A DNA stretch of 64,000 bases. Source: Aureococcus anophagefferens (taxonomy: Eukaryota; Sar; Pelagophyceae; Pelagomonadales; Pelagomonadaceae). The stretch spans positions 1,188,465 to 1,252,464 of the forward strand of contig NW_008705571.1 in NCBI RefSeq assembly GCF_000186865.1, given 5' to 3'. The notes beneath the pieces are model-generated. The model was not told where the DNA came from, did not search any database, and saw nothing but the letters and a program-made list of their open reading frames with translations. Each line of letters begins with the position of its first letter. Positions within the stretch are counted from its first letter, which is position 1. Positions 48,301 through 57,270 of the stretch are shown in pieces. A program made the position numbers and the translations under genes.

Positions 48301-51300
48301 ACCCCTTTGCATCGCTCCTGGACGGCCTCGCCGGCGAGTGGGTCGACCCGGCGCTCGCGCTCGGCACGGCCGCGAGCCTCCGGGCGACGGCGCCGGACGT
48401 CGCCGCGCGGCTCGAGCGCTGGGCCGCGACCGTCGCGACGGCGCCGACGAGCGCCGCGCGGCCCCGCCGCGCGCCGAGCGGCGTGCCCGCGACCGTCGTC
48501 GAGTCCTGCGTCGCCTTCGTCCTCGGCACGGCCGTCGCGGCCGACGCGCCGCTGCTCGAAGCCGGGCTCGACTCGCTCGGCGCGACCGTCTTCGCCGAGA
48601 CCCTCGCGCTCGAAGCGTCGGTCCAAGTGCCCGCGACGATCGTCTTCGACGCGCCGTCGCCCAGCGCCGTGCTCCGGTTCCTGTCCCCCGCCGCGGACGA
48701 CGACGGGCCGGCGGTCCCTCTTTCGCGCTCGACGGCGGCGATCGCGCGCGCGGTCCTCCGCTTTCCCGGCGGCCGCCTCGTCCTCGGCCTCGTCGCCGCC
48801 GTGGCGGCGGCGTCGACGCACAGCCCGCGGCCGACGTCGGCGTCCTACGGCGCCTTCCTCCGCGCGAGCTTCGGAGCCGCGACGCTCGGGCGCGTCGAGG
48901 CGTCGACCGTCGACGTGCGCCAGCTCGCGCTCCTCGACGTCGCGGGCGCCCTCGGCCCGCCGCGGAGCGCGGGCGTCTACGTCGCGGCGCTGGGCTTCAC
49001 GCGGCCCCGCGGCGGCGAGGCGCTCGAGCCGAACGCGTACTCGTCGACCGGCGACCTGCTCTCCGTCGCCGCGGGCCGCGTGTCGCACGCCCTCGGCCTC
49101 GAGGGGCCCTGCCTCGCCCTCGACACGGCCTGCTCCGCGTCCCTCGTCGCCCTGGCCATCGCCGCGGCGGCGCTGGGCCGCGGGACCTGCGCGGAAGCGG
49201 CCGTCGCGGCGCTCTCGGTCGTCGAGGCGACCGTGTCCGCGTCGCACGCGGTCGCGGGCCTCGTGTCCCCGCGGGGCCGCTGCCACGCCTTCGACGGCCG
49301 CGCCGACGGCTACTGCCGCGCCGACGGCCTCGCGGCCTACCTCCTCGGCGGCGACGGGCCCGACGACGTCTCGGGCGTCGAGGCGCGGCACGACGGCGGG
49401 AGCGCGTCGCTCGCGGCGCCCAACGGGTCGTCCCAGCGGCGGCTCCTGCGCTCCGTCGACGGGGCCACGATCGCTTTGGAGGCCCACGGCACGGGCACGG
49501 CGCTCGGCGACCCCGTCGAGGTCGGCGCGGCCGTCGACGCGCTCGGCGACACGCGCGCGGCGGCCGTCAAGGGCGTCGCGGGCCACGCGGAGGCCTGCGC
49601 GGCGGCGGCGGGCCTGGCGGCGCTCCTCGGCACGGCCCTCCGGCGCGGGTCCCTCGCGCCGAGCGCCGAGCTCCGGTCGCTGAACGCCTACCTCGCGCCG
49701 CTCGCGCGGACCTTCGCCGCGGCCGCGGACGCGGCGCCGATTCCCGCGCGCCGCGGCGGCCGCCTGAGCTCCTTCGGCTTCAGCGGCACCATCGCCCACG
49801 GCGCCTTCGCGTCGAGGCGCGACGAAGCTTCAGTGCCGCGCCGGGATAGGACGCGCGCGCGGTCGAGGACGGCCCGGGCGATCCGCGAGCCCGAGCCCCG
49901 TTGTTTCGCGGCGCCCTGCGCCGAGCACGTCGTCGCCGGCCGCGTCCTCGCGCCCGGCGTCGCCTACGTCGAGCTCGCCCTCGCGGCGTCGCGCGCCGGC
50001 GCACTCGCGGGGCTCGCGTTCCTCCGACCTGGCGTCGGCGACTTCGAGCCGCGCGTCGCGGCGCGCGGCGGATCCTTCGACGTCCTGGCGCGCCGCGGCT
50101 CGACGGTCACGACGCTCGCGACGGGCCGCTTCTCGGAGGCCCGCGGCGCCCAGCCCGCGACGCGAGGCGTGCCCTCCGCGCGGCGCGTCCGCCGGATCCC
50201 GCCGAAGCCGAAGGCGCCGGCGCCGCGACGCCGCGTCCGTCGGGCGACGCCCGCGAGCGACCCCTGCGTCATCTGCTTCGAGGCGGCGGGCCGGTCGCTC
50301 CGGTGCCGCGTCGCCCGGACGGCGCGCGGCTTCGCGTGGACGCGATGGGCCGGCGTCCGGGGCTCGCGGCCGCGCTTCCGACCCGGCGCGCTCCGCGGCG
50401 TTTTCTTCCGCCGACCCGAGGCGCCGCCGAAGCCGTCGCCCCCGACGCCGACGCGCGCCGCGCTCTCTGCCGTCGCGGCCGAAGCGCCAAAGGCGATCAC
50501 CCGCCGCGCGGCCGCGCGGCGGCGGGCCGTGTCCGTCGAGGACGTGCTCCTCGAAATGACGGGAACCACCCGCGATCGTACGACGCCGCTGCTCGCGGCC
50601 GGGCTCGACTCCATCTCCGCCGTGGAGTTCGCCCGCCGGCTCAGCGCGCGCGCGGGCTCGGACTTCCCCGCGACGCTCCTCTTCGACCACCCGACGGCCG
50701 CCGACGTCGCGGCGCTCGCGGGCTCGGCCGCGGCCGCGCCGACGCGCTCCGCGGATCGCTCCGTCGCCGTCGTCGCCGTCGTCGCGCCCGAAGCGCCGGC
50801 GCCGGCGACGTCCGCGGGCCTCGGCGCCCACGCGGCGGCCCTGCCCGTCGACGCGCTCGTCCTGGGCGCCGTCGCGTGCTCCTCGGCGCCCGCGGGCCGC
50901 GCCTGGCCCCCGGACGCCGCGGCGGCCTACGGCGCCTTCTTCTGTCGCGGCGACGCGACGGCGGACGCCGCGGCGCACGCGATCCGCGCCGCGGAGGCCG
51001 CGGCCATGGATGCGGAGATGCTGCTCCTCCTCGCGGCCGCGTCGCGCCTCGGCGTCCGCGACGACGACGCCGCGGGCGTCTACGTCGGCGCGGGCGCGGC
51101 GCTGGCGGGCCTCGGCGAAACCGCGACGCGGGCGAACGCCTACGCGGGCACGTCGACGGCGCTCTCCGTGGCGTCGGGCCGCCTCGCGCACGTCCTCGGC
51201 TTGTCCGGTCCCGCGGTGTCGCTCGACACGGCCTGCTCCTCGTGGCTCGTCGCCGCGCACCTCGCCCTCGCCGGCGGCTGCGCGCGGGCCGTCGTCGCGG

Positions 51301-52292
51301 CCGCGGGCGTCCTGCGAGCGGGCGCGTCCCGGGCCTACGCCGCCGCCGCCATGCTGTCGCCGCGCGGGCGCTGCCACGCGTGGGACGCGCGCGCCGACGG
51401 CTACTGCCGCGGCGAAGCCTGCGTCGCCCTGGGGCTCGGCGCCGGCCGCGCGGCGTCCGCCGTGCGCCAGGACGGCCGGAGCGCGAGCCTCACGGCGCCC
51501 AACGGCGCCGCCCAGCGGCGCCTCCTCGCCGCCGTCGCCGGGGACGCCGCGGCGGCGCTCGAGGCCCACGGCACGGGCACCGCGCTCGGCGACCCCATCG
51601 AGGCCGCCGCGGCCGCCGCCGCGTTGGCGGACGGCGCGAGTGCCGCGTCCATGAAAGCTGGCGCGGGGCACCTCGAGGCCTGCGCCGCCGCCCTCGGTCT
51701 GCTCGCGCTCCGCGCGGGCGGCGGGGCGAACGCGCAGCTCCGACGATCGAACGCGCACCTCGCGGCCCTCGGCGCCCGCTTTCGGCGCCCCGTCGAACGC
51801 GCCGCCAGCGGCTTCGCGGCGCGGCGCCTCAATTCTTTCGGCTACAGCGGCACCATCGCCCACGCCGCCTTCGACGACGAGAGCCGCTTTCGCGTTTCGA
51901 GCCGGCTCGCGGCGGCGTCGCTCTTTCGCGCCGCGCGCGAATTATTCCCGGTCGGCGACGGCTCCTCGGCAGCTATCTGCGAGCTCGTCGGACGCGACCC
52001 CACCCCCTTGTCCGAAGGCACGCATCTCTCCTACGAGCGGCGCTCATTCGGCGCGCGGATCGAGGGGCGCGTCGTCGTCGGCGACCTCGACGTCGCGTCT
52101 CTGCTCTTCGACCGCTCCGGTGCCTTGCTGGGCCGTCTACAAAGGTCAATTCCGCTCGAAGCCGCCTTCACCGTTGCCCTGTGCACAGCGGCGGCCCTCG
52201 AGACGGGCGTCCTGGACAGAAGCGCGGCCGACGTCCTGGCGATCGACGCGATCGAGTCGCGCCCCGCGAACGCGGTCTGGATCGACGTTTGA
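45381..52292 (+). CDS. PKS core: KS1-FMO-ACP1-KS2-DH-ACP2-KS3
   Basis: Uninterrupted 2,303-codon frame, very GC-rich and without stops. Three ketosynthases have complete Cys-His-His triads: KS1 AACAST / [12 protein letters not shown] / [10 protein letters not shown]2 DTACSASL / [12 protein letters not shown] / [10 protein letters not shown]3 DTACSSWL / [12 protein letters not shown] / KAGAGHLE. A class B flavin monooxygenase is embedded after KS1, a carrier domain (GLDSLG) after that, a DH-like hot-dog after KS2 and a second carrier (GLDSIS). No ATG occurs in frame before about 45908, so it must be translated with upstream sequence. The last 130 codons after KS3 are unrecognised. Assembly-line enzyme making a polyketide of unknown structure. 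Confidence 0.88.
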   Translation, partial: CRFLHYRPPTLPAALPAALVGAEGAVAVSRAPTARRRLDAEAYGGFVPDDRLRSDPAVTSAAEAAATDPQHFALLEAASAARGDVGRGAGVYVGVSGAEFEGSSGVYGAAGAAPAVAAGRVAFAFDLAGAAAAVDAACASTLVALAVALRNESDALVLGVNAILAPRLHRAYGAAGMLSASGRCRAFDRRASGFVRAEGFGAVAVAAAGRGVDFCRTAHGGRAASLTAPRVGSQVALLRAGAARRWTALEAHGTGTPLGDPIEVAAACAVIDRRARSDADELGRVPVTASKAAVGHLEAAAALAGLAAALADGAGANAALARLNGRVGFGARLAAPVARAPRPAGPAAASSFGFSGTIAHACVAAPGGAGPEARGAASMLRAARLWLRVPTAAAPAVRARRRRRRPFRALVVGVLRDDAAVLRALPRVEVVRDARDLRESTKNVVVGVGDAGAREAARLVARPERRAGRVRYAAAIRGRAPGVEAAADADDLAARVQSALARLRRPPCAAARALAGPPARAFAVVVGSGVSGLAFARALHHYAAVVVLEREAHVGGVWRSQANETSRVNTSEAAYRCHDAGAGDDADHTPACDILANLRRVAATYGTFLFRSPAVACRSAAGDHAVLVGPSRRVVAAALVCVCANRRLGRLRRLAFPSEGAFRGRVAYGAGDDAARVDFRRARVVVVGAGAFATENARTALEGGAARVAVVQRRRGSVCPRIVDYLNFSRPYDGAFAHRAEGNRLVFAAWKGAFAACGVTEPECWRAGRLAPAGHTISVSDVWLVAHACGSLSTALGRVGGVGPDAVTVGAASIPCTVILKCVGFWKNAALRRLLGANGLGANNVVRRGLCYQAEAILDNVGGYQSPSGSSYVEGAQLSILLLTAQLRDAGTVEAAGRRLDVVDARASEGLLGLGTSPGAVAALGPRFLEAARARVLRRCLAFHETALPAAYVAENARDWRALFALCGGAAQAYPFASLLDGLAGEWVDPALALGTAASLRATAPDVAARLERWAATVATAPTSAARPRRAPSGVPATVVESCVAFVLGTAVAADAPLLEAGLDSLGATVFAETLALEASVQVPATIVFDAPSPSAVLRFLSPAADDDGPAVPLSRSTAAIARAVLRFPGGRLVLGLVAAVAAASTHSPRPTSASYGAFLRASFGAATLGRVEASTVDVRQLALLDVAGALGPPRSAGVYVAALGFTRPRGGEALEPNAYSSTGDLLSVAAGRVSHALGLEGPCLALDTACSASLVALAIAAAALGRGTCAEAAVAALSVVEATVSASHAVAGLVSPRGRCHAFDGRADGYCRADGLAAYLLGGDGPDDVSGVEARHDGGSASLAAPNGSSQRRLLRSVDGATIALEAHGTGTALGDPVEVGAAVDALGDTRAAAVKGVAGHAEACAAAAGLAALLGTALRRGSLAPSAELRSLNAYLAPLARTFAAAADAAPIPARRGGRLSSFGFSGTIAHGAFASRRDEASVPRRDRTRARSRTARAIREPEPRCFAAPCAEHVVAGRVLAPGVAYVELALAASRAGALAGLAFLRPGVGDFEPRVAARGGSFDVLARRGSTVTTLATGRFSEARGAQPATRGVPSARRVRRIPPKPKAPAPRRRVRRATPASDPCVICFEAAGRSLRCRVARTARGFAWTRWAGVRGSRPRFRPGALRGVFFRRPEAPPKPSPPTPTRAALSAVAAEAPKAITRRAAARRRAVSVEDVLLEMTGTTRDRTTPLLAAGLDSISAVEFARRLSARAGSDFPATLLFDHPTAADVAALAGSAAAAPTRSADRSVAVVAVVAPEAPAPATSAGLGAHAAALPVDALVLGAVACSSAPAGRAWPPDAAAAYGAFFCRGDATADAAAHAIRAAEAAAMDAEMLLLLAAASRLGVRDDDAAGVYVGAGAALAGLGETATRANAYAGTSTALSVASGRLAHVLGLSGPAVSLDTACSSWLVAAHLALAGGCARAVVAAAGVLRAGASRAYAAAAMLSPRGRCHAWDARADGYCRGEACVALGLGAGRAASAVRQDGRSASLTAPNGAAQRRLLAAVAGDAAAALEAHGTGTALGDPIEAAAAAAALADGASAASMKAGAGHLEACAAALGLLALRAGGGANAQLRRSNAHLAALGARFRRPVERAASGFAARRLNSFGYSGTIAHAAFDDESRFRVSSRLAAASLFRAARELFPVGDGSSAAICELVGRDPTPLSEGTHLSYERRSFGARIEGRVVVGDLDVASLLFDRSGALLGRLQRSIPLEAAFTVALCTAAALETGVLDRSAADVLAIDAIESRPANAVWIDV
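45400..46480 (+). other. Ketosynthase domain KS1
   Basis: Begins around the [11 protein letters not shown] motif (45577), Cys codon at 45792, His of EAHGTGT at 46134, second His in KAAVGHLE, end [12 protein letters not shown]. It lacks the usual RFPG opening seen before KS2 and KS5, and the active-site context AACAST is less typical. Confidence 0.85.
46935..48440 (+). other. Embedded flavin-dependent monooxygenase (FMO/Baeyer-Villiger-like)
   Basis: FAD-binding Rossmann motif [16 protein letters not shown] (46951) is followed by [15 protein letters not shown] second, NADPH-type Rossmann motif is [20 protein letters not shown] (about 47430). The Baeyer-Villiger fingerprint FxGxxxH appears as FRGRVAY, with Tyr in place of His. 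The tail [20 protein letters not shown] extends to ACP1. A monooxygenase between a KS and an ACP is the arrangement of oxygen-inserting or oxime-forming modules in bacterial trans-AT PKSs. Confidence 0.82.
48484..48695 (+). other. Acyl carrier domain ACP1
   Basis: [20 protein letters not shown] then [18 protein letters not shown], with the phosphopantetheine serine in GLDSLG, and [15 protein letters not shown]. Confidence 0.88.
48720..49815 (+). other. Ketosynthase domain KS2
   Basis: RAVLRFPGG opening, Cys in DTACSASL (codon 49131), [40 protein letters not shown] and [11 protein letters not shown]. Complete triad. Confidence 0.9.
49900..50420 (+). other. Dehydratase-like hot-dog domain (short)
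   Basis: [20 protein letters not shown] fits the PKS dehydratase HxxxGxxxxP motif (His codon 49926, Pro codon 49953). The second half of a double hot-dog, with the catalytic Asp, is not clear, so the domain may be truncated or inactive. Confidence 0.6.
50520..50730 (+). other. Acyl carrier domain ACP2
   Basis: [36 protein letters not shown] (Ser carrier) and [17 protein letters not shown]. Confidence 0.88.
50840..51885 (+). other. Ketosynthase domain KS3
   Basis: [18 protein letters not shown], Cys in [14 protein letters not shown] (codon 51234), [39 protein letters not shown] and [11 protein letters not shown]. The [14 protein letters not shown] context is shared with KS4. Confidence 0.9.
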
Positions 52293-52322
52293 CGGGTTCT
52301 GGACTAGTCGCGCTTCCATACT
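51886..52322 (+). other. Unrecognised linker/domain between KS3 and HCS, ending in two stops
   Basis: About 130 codons ([20 protein letters not shown] ... [20 protein letters not shown]) without a family I can name, then TGA 52290 and TAG 52305 in frame. GC content starts to fall here. Confidence 0.5.
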
Positions 52323-53650
52323 ACGAACGTGACGCTACTCGATGCCCAAGGCGCCGTCGCGCTCCGCGCACTCGGCGTACACGCGCGACGCGCCGGCGCC
52401 TCGTCGCTCCCGCCGGTCGCCCGAGACGCCCGGAGACGCCGCCGCGCGGACGAGGCGGGCATCGTCGCCCTGGACTACCACGCGCCGAGTCTCTGCGTCC
52501 GCGCGACGGACGTGGAGCACTTCCACGGCAGCCCCGGGCGCTACACTGTGGGCCGAGGCCAGGAGCTCGTCACTTTCGCGAGCGACGACGAGGACGCAGT
52601 TTCGATGGCGCTGTCGGCGCTTTGTCGGCTGCTCGCTCGAAGCGAACTTGCTTTCGAGGACATCGGCCGACTCGAGTGTGGTACGGAGAGCGGCGTCGAC
52701 CGTGGCAAGTCCACAAAGTCCTTCCTCATGTCTTTGTTCGAGGCGACCGGCGACCTCGACGTCCAGGGCGCGGACGCCGTGAACGCCTGTTACGGCGGTA
52801 CGAACGCGCTCTTGAGCACCAGGAACTGGATTCACGGCCCTGAATGGACCGGGAGGTACGGCGCCGTCGTCTGCTCTGACCCGGCCGTGCACCCGGACCC
52901 GGCTCAATTGGCCGGCGTCGGCGCGTCGGCGGTGTCCTTGCTCGCGGGACCGCGCGCTTCTCTGGCCATGGAGACCCGGTGCACGACCTTCGTCAAGCAT
53001 GCCTGGGACTTTTACCGGCCCATCGGATGGTCGTCCAACGACGCCCTCGTAGACGTCGCCGTGGCTACCAGTCAGTACGAAGAGGCCATGCTCTGGTGCC
53101 AGGGCCGCTTCGATCGTCGCGACCTTCTCCTCGTCTACGTTCGCGTCGCCTACCACTGCAACGCTCCGTACCATGCCAAGCGGAACTTCCGAGTCATGTG
53201 CGAGGCCATGCACGCCCTATCGAAAGGCGATCACGAGCGGCTCTACGACAGGCACGTCCTGCCCGGCACGGCGATCAGCGCTCAGAACGCGACGACGTAC
53301 ACGTGCCCTCTGTACGCGTGTCTTCTTTCGCTCGTTATCTGAGGAACTGACGGACGAGTCTTGTGCTTTTCCTACGGCTCGGGGTGCGCCGCGAGCATGT
53401 TCGCCTTTGAGTCTGACGGCCTCCCCGTCCATCCTTCGGACGCGCTCGAACGTTTGGCGCGTCGAAAGCCGAAGACGATTCCCGATGCGCTGGCTCTGAT
53501 TACCGCTTTTGAAAGCACACACGGCCGCTTCGGCTTCGAGCCATCGTGGTCCTCGGATCGTCAGGATGGCGCGTTTTACCTCGGCGAAGTGACCGCGGTC
53601 GGCGTGCGGGAATACGCGCGGCACGAGTCTCGAGGCGCTTCGCTTCGCGT
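52323..53650 (+). pseudogene. HMG-CoA-synthase-like domain (HCS) of a beta-branching cassette, interrupted by one TGA
   Basis: Clear HMG-CoA synthase family: IVALDYHAPSLCVRATDVE, GTESGVDRGKSTKSFLMSLF (acid/base Glu codon 52686), VNACYGGTNALLSTRNWI (nucleophile Cys codon 52788), GRYGAVVCSDPAVH, KHAWDFYRPIGW and VAYHCNAPYHAKRNF (His codon 53154), so all three catalytic residues are present. The C-terminal hallmark VLCFSYGSGCAASMFAF (about 53361) lies after TGA 53340 in the same frame, proving that one domain spans the stop. In bacterial PKSs such enzymes add an acetyl-derived carbon to a beta-keto-ACP. Whether this copy is translated is unknown. It has no own ATG and lies in frame with KS3. Confidence 0.88.
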
Positions 53651-54863
53651 GCGCCGGGACGACGCCGCCACACGCATCGAGATGGTGCGACCGCACGTGG
53701 ATGACGATTTACTGGCCGATTTCATGCGCGCGCTGGACGCGAACCGCCTTCACATATTTGTGCCTTGCGAGTCGTCGGACGCGGAGCCGGAATCGTCGCT
53801 CGAGCTCGATCTCATCCGGAAGGTGCTCGTCAATGATGTGCGGATCGCGACGATCTGCGCCGGCGCTACGCTGGGTAGGGTCATGCTATTTCTGGCGCTT
53901 TCGGACGTGGTTCTTGGGACGGTGGAGTCGCGATTCGGGTTTCCCGGGGCTCTTCCCGGAGCCGCGTCCGCCGCGCTCGGTCGGCGCGTCTCCTCGCAGC
54001 TCGTGCGGCGTTGGGTGCTGATGCGCGAGATCTTGGACGCCCGCACAGCCATGCTGAGCTCGCTCATTGACGGCATCGCCATGCAAAGGAGCGACGCCGA
54101 GCTCGAGCTGAGCTTGCAGCTGGGACGCTCGAGCCCCCGAACTGAACTCTTGCCAGCGAGCCCTCCTCGCGCTCGCGACGAGCCGACTGCCTCGTGGGCG
54201 CGCGCTGGAGTCCTTCAGCTCGCATTAGGGCCGCTTCCATAGACGCTCGTGGCGCGAAGCGACCTGCACGTGGCCATCGTTTACAATTTTTCCCCTTCGC
54301 CGCGACTAGACGTGCTACGCAACCTGGACGCTCCTCTCCTCGAGGTCGCGTCGCGCGCGGTCACGAAGCTCGCGGACTGGACCGCGTGCGTCCTCGGCGC
54401 CGAGGCTTTCGGTCTCGCGGCTTCGACGCACGACACGGCGGCGACGGCGCAGCAGCACGCGCTTACGCTGGCTTTCACCATCGCGTCGGCTCCGCAGACC
54501 GGGACGCGGAACACGACGCGCCTGCTTCGATTGGACTCGCCCCCCGCGAAGGAATGCCTTCGCCAGCCGGTGTTGGTCGACAAATTGAGCGTCACGTTCG
54601 AAACCATGCTGAATAAAGCAGCCCAACCCTGAAACATGACGATCACAACGCCCGAGCCTGGCGTCGTCAGCTTCCGCTGCAGCAGGCTGTCCGAAACGGA
54701 GCTCCGCGGCGCTATCGCTCAAATGCGACCGACGTCCTGCGTCCACGTATTCTGCATTGGACCGCACGGCGTCGACCGGCAGTGCATCTCGCAGCTGTGA
54801 GAAGTCGCCTCGCGCTGCGAGCGACCCACGTTCGCGATAGTCTCGGGATGCCAGCCCCGCGAA
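53651..54863 (+). pseudogene. Decayed crotonase-like segment(s), interrupted by TAG and two TGA
   Basis: Frame continues from HCS. 53651-54110 resembles an enoyl-CoA hydratase-like domain (VRPHVDDDLLADFMRALDAN, LFLALSDVVLGTVESRFGFP, LIDGIA). Then comes unrecognised sequence (VAIVYNFSPSPRLDVLRN), and a second weak crotonase-like stretch starts at TITTPEPGVVSFRC (about 54640). Stops at 54240 (TAG), 54630 (TGA) and 54798 (TGA) fall inside it without any frame change. The ECH catalytic acidic residues cannot be recognised; homology is weak except for the first part. Confidence 0.55.
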
Positions 54864-56336
54864 TTGCTGTCCGCGGTCGACGTCGTGCTCGCCCACAGTC
54901 ACCAAGCGACCCAGGACGTGATCCTATCTCTCATTGCTCGTCTCGGTGATCTGGACGGTGTACGCGCTTACCTGCGGGCTACGACGCCGGAGGAAGCATT
55001 CCTGAGAGCGGCGACGCGGACCGTCCGTCGCGCGGCGCACGCGGGTCGGAGGCGAGTGCGCCTGGACTTTGAAGACAAAGGCCTGATCCGCACGGAACTC
55101 AACGATCCCACGACGTTCAATGCGCAGACGCCACCTTTCATGGAGAGCCTGCTGTCCTGCGCGCGCGAGGTACGTCGGCTCTGCGCGTTCGCCGACTCGC
55201 CGGCTCACGTTCTCGAGGGTGTAGGCGCCCACTTCTGCACCGGAGGCCGACATGACGAGCATCAGCAAACACAATCATTCTCCGCGGCGCTGGCGGACCT
55301 GAGCGCGCAGAGCTCCATCACCGCGGAGATTCGAGCGTCGCTCTTCGCGACCTCGGCCGCCGTCCACGGGAAACTGATCGGAGGCGGCGTCGCCCTCGCT
55401 CTGGCCGCGGACTGGCGCGTGTGCCCCGAAGCGACGACGTTCACCTTCGGGAATCTCCCGCGGGGCGTCAATCCGATCTTGATGTTCAGCCGGGCGCTGC
55501 CGCTGATGGTCGGACGGAGCCCGGCGTTCCAGATCTACGTCGAAGACGCCGCGCTCTCGAGCTGGGAGCTCCGTTCGCTCGGACTCGTGAACGAGGTCGT
55601 CGCAGACACCGAGGAGGCGAGGCGATGTGCAAAATACGTCGCCGTGGACCGTCCCCTCGCACGAAGCAGCTCCGCGCGGATCTGTTCGACCGACGCAGCC
55701 CACGCCGCGCGAGAGGTGATCTACTTCGCCGAGTCCTCCGCGGCTCGTCCTCGACACGTCGAGACGCATCATGTGACACGTGCACGAGAACCTCCAAGAC
55801 CCCGCGTGCAGATGGCTATGCCAGCCGGCCTCGAAGACGCCGCCGTGATCGCGCGGGTCTTCGAAGTCCTGGGGACCCTCGCCTCTCGCGATGCTCCACT
55901 CATGGCCGCTGGCGTCGACTCCTTGGGCGCCACCGAGCTTCAGAAGGCGCTGAGCGCGGACCTGAGTGTCGAATTGCCGGCGACGCTTCTGTTCGATCAC
56001 CCGTCGGTGTCCGCGATAGTCGAGTTCGTGGCCAGCGCCAGCGAAACAGTCGAGGCGGCGATGAGCCTCGCCCGTGTACAAGCGCCGACGGACACCTCCA
56101 GCGCTCTGGGAGTGTCGAAGGTGACGATGAAAATTGCCGGAGACGTCGCGACGGCGCCTCGACTTCGCGAGCTCGCTTCGGGAGCGAGCACGACGCCCTC
56201 GAGCATACCCGCGACGCGGTGGAACGTCGTCGAGCCTGCGTCTGCGACGTATGGATCGCTCATCGTCGACGGGCTGCGGGTCGACAGTCGGAGCTTCGGC
56301 ATCCAACCGTTCGCGGCCGAGCAGCTCGATCCATAG
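54801..56336 (+). CDS. PKS segment: ECH-like domain, ACP3 and start of KS4
   Basis: Open between TGA 54798 and TAG 56334. The crotonase domain (about 55060-55640): LIRTELNDPTTFNAQTPPF, GVGAHFCTGGRHDEH (oxyanion loop), VHGKLIGGGVALALAADWRV and NLPRGVNPILMFSRALP. The usual catalytic Glu positions are not evident, as in PKS-associated ECH decarboxylases. ACP3 (55820-56040): VLGTLASRDAPLM, AAGVDSLGATELQKALS and [19 protein letters not shown]4 then begins (YGSLIVDGLRVDSRSFG). The segment is less GC-rich than 45-52 kb. ECH next to ACP fits the dehydration/decarboxylation steps that follow HCS in beta-branching. Confidence 0.78.
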   Translation, partial: EVASRCERPTFAIVSGCQPRELLSAVDVVLAHSHQATQDVILSLIARLGDLDGVRAYLRATTPEEAFLRAATRTVRRAAHAGRRRVRLDFEDKGLIRTELNDPTTFNAQTPPFMESLLSCAREVRRLCAFADSPAHVLEGVGAHFCTGGRHDEHQQTQSFSAALADLSAQSSITAEIRASLFATSAAVHGKLIGGGVALALAADWRVCPEATTFTFGNLPRGVNPILMFSRALPLMVGRSPAFQIYVEDAALSSWELRSLGLVNEVVADTEEARRCAKYVAVDRPLARSSSARICSTDAAHAAREVIYFAESSAARPRHVETHHVTRAREPPRPRVQMAMPAGLEDAAVIARVFEVLGTLASRDAPLMAAGVDSLGATELQKALSADLSVELPATLLFDHPSVSAIVEFVASASETVEAAMSLARVQAPTDTSSALGVSKVTMKIAGDVATAPRLRELASGASTTPSSIPATRWNVVEPASATYGSLIVDGLRVDSRSFGIQPFAAEQLDP

Positions 56337-57270
56337 TTCCTCGTGTTGTTGGAGGCCGCCGCTACGTCGTTGCACGAGCGTGCGTCCGCCGACGTCGGAG
56401 TCTACGTTGCGCTGCTTGGATAGCCCGTCGAACGAGCGGCGGCAAGCGAGCTCGCTCCCAAGGGAGCGCAGCAGATATCGGGCGCGTCGGGGCAATTATC
56501 CTTTTCGCTCGGCCTCACGGGCCCTTGCGTGACACTGGACACAGCCTGTTCGTCCTGGCTCGTCGCAGCGCACCTGGCCCGTGCCGCTGTGTTTCGAAGC
56601 GAGTGCTCTCTGGCGACGGCCGCCGGCGCCGGCATCCTCGGAGCCGCGTGCGGTCGCTCGTTTTCCCTCCAGGGCATGCTCTCGGAACGCGGTCGTTGCC
56701 ACACCTACGACAGCCGGGCGGATGGATACTGCCGGGGCGAGGGGTGCGTTGTGGTCGTACTATGATCGACTGGCGAGGCTCGAATCATCGCGCTGGCGGT
56801 GCAAAGCGACGGACCGAGCGCGAGCCTCGCGGCTCCGAACGGATCCGCGCAACGCCGACTCCTCGCGGGCGTGCGCTCTGATTCCTATTCATGCGTAGCA
56901 GCTCTCGAAGCACACGGAACGGGAACCGCTCTCGGAGATCCGATCGAGGTCGGCGCCGCGGCGCTCGCGCTGGAAGACGAGGTCGCGTCAGCGTCGCTCA
57001 AGGCCAACGTTGGGCATCTCGAAGCGGTCGCGGGTGGAGCTGGGACGGTGTCGCTACTGCTGATTCCATTGTTGGCGGCCCAGGTCTCGCCGAATGCGCA
57101 GCTACGGCGGCTCAATCCGCATCTCGACTCTCTCATCAGGGAGGGTGGTTTCTTGATGCCGGTACAGGACGCGCTCCTTCGAGCCACTCACGACACCGAC
57201 GGTCGAGTGAGCTCTTTTGGCGCTACTGGGACCATCGCGCACGGGTTATTTGTGGCACGACGGCAATCAT
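56200..57270 (+). pseudogene. Ketosynthase domain KS4 with three in-frame stops
   Basis: Closest to KS3 ([14 protein letters not shown], Cys codon 56547; [32 protein letters not shown] with His codon 56913; LKANVGHLE). Stops are TAG 56334 in the motif EQLDP*FLVLLEAA, where other KSs have DPQ; TAG 56421 after YVALLG; and TGA 56763 in VVVVL*STGEA. Catalytic residues are intact and no indel breaks the frame, so it is a full-length KS apart from three nonsense codons. Confidence 0.85.

Noticed and set aside
50250..50310. RING-like motif [16 protein letters not shown] in the PKS
   Set aside because: Only three of the eight needed ligands are present, and the surrounding sequence is linker-like.
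45378..56765. Selenocysteine at the in-frame TGAs
   Set aside because: The TGAs fall at non-cysteine, non-catalytic positions of the domains, and half of the stops are TAG, which selenocysteine cannot explain.
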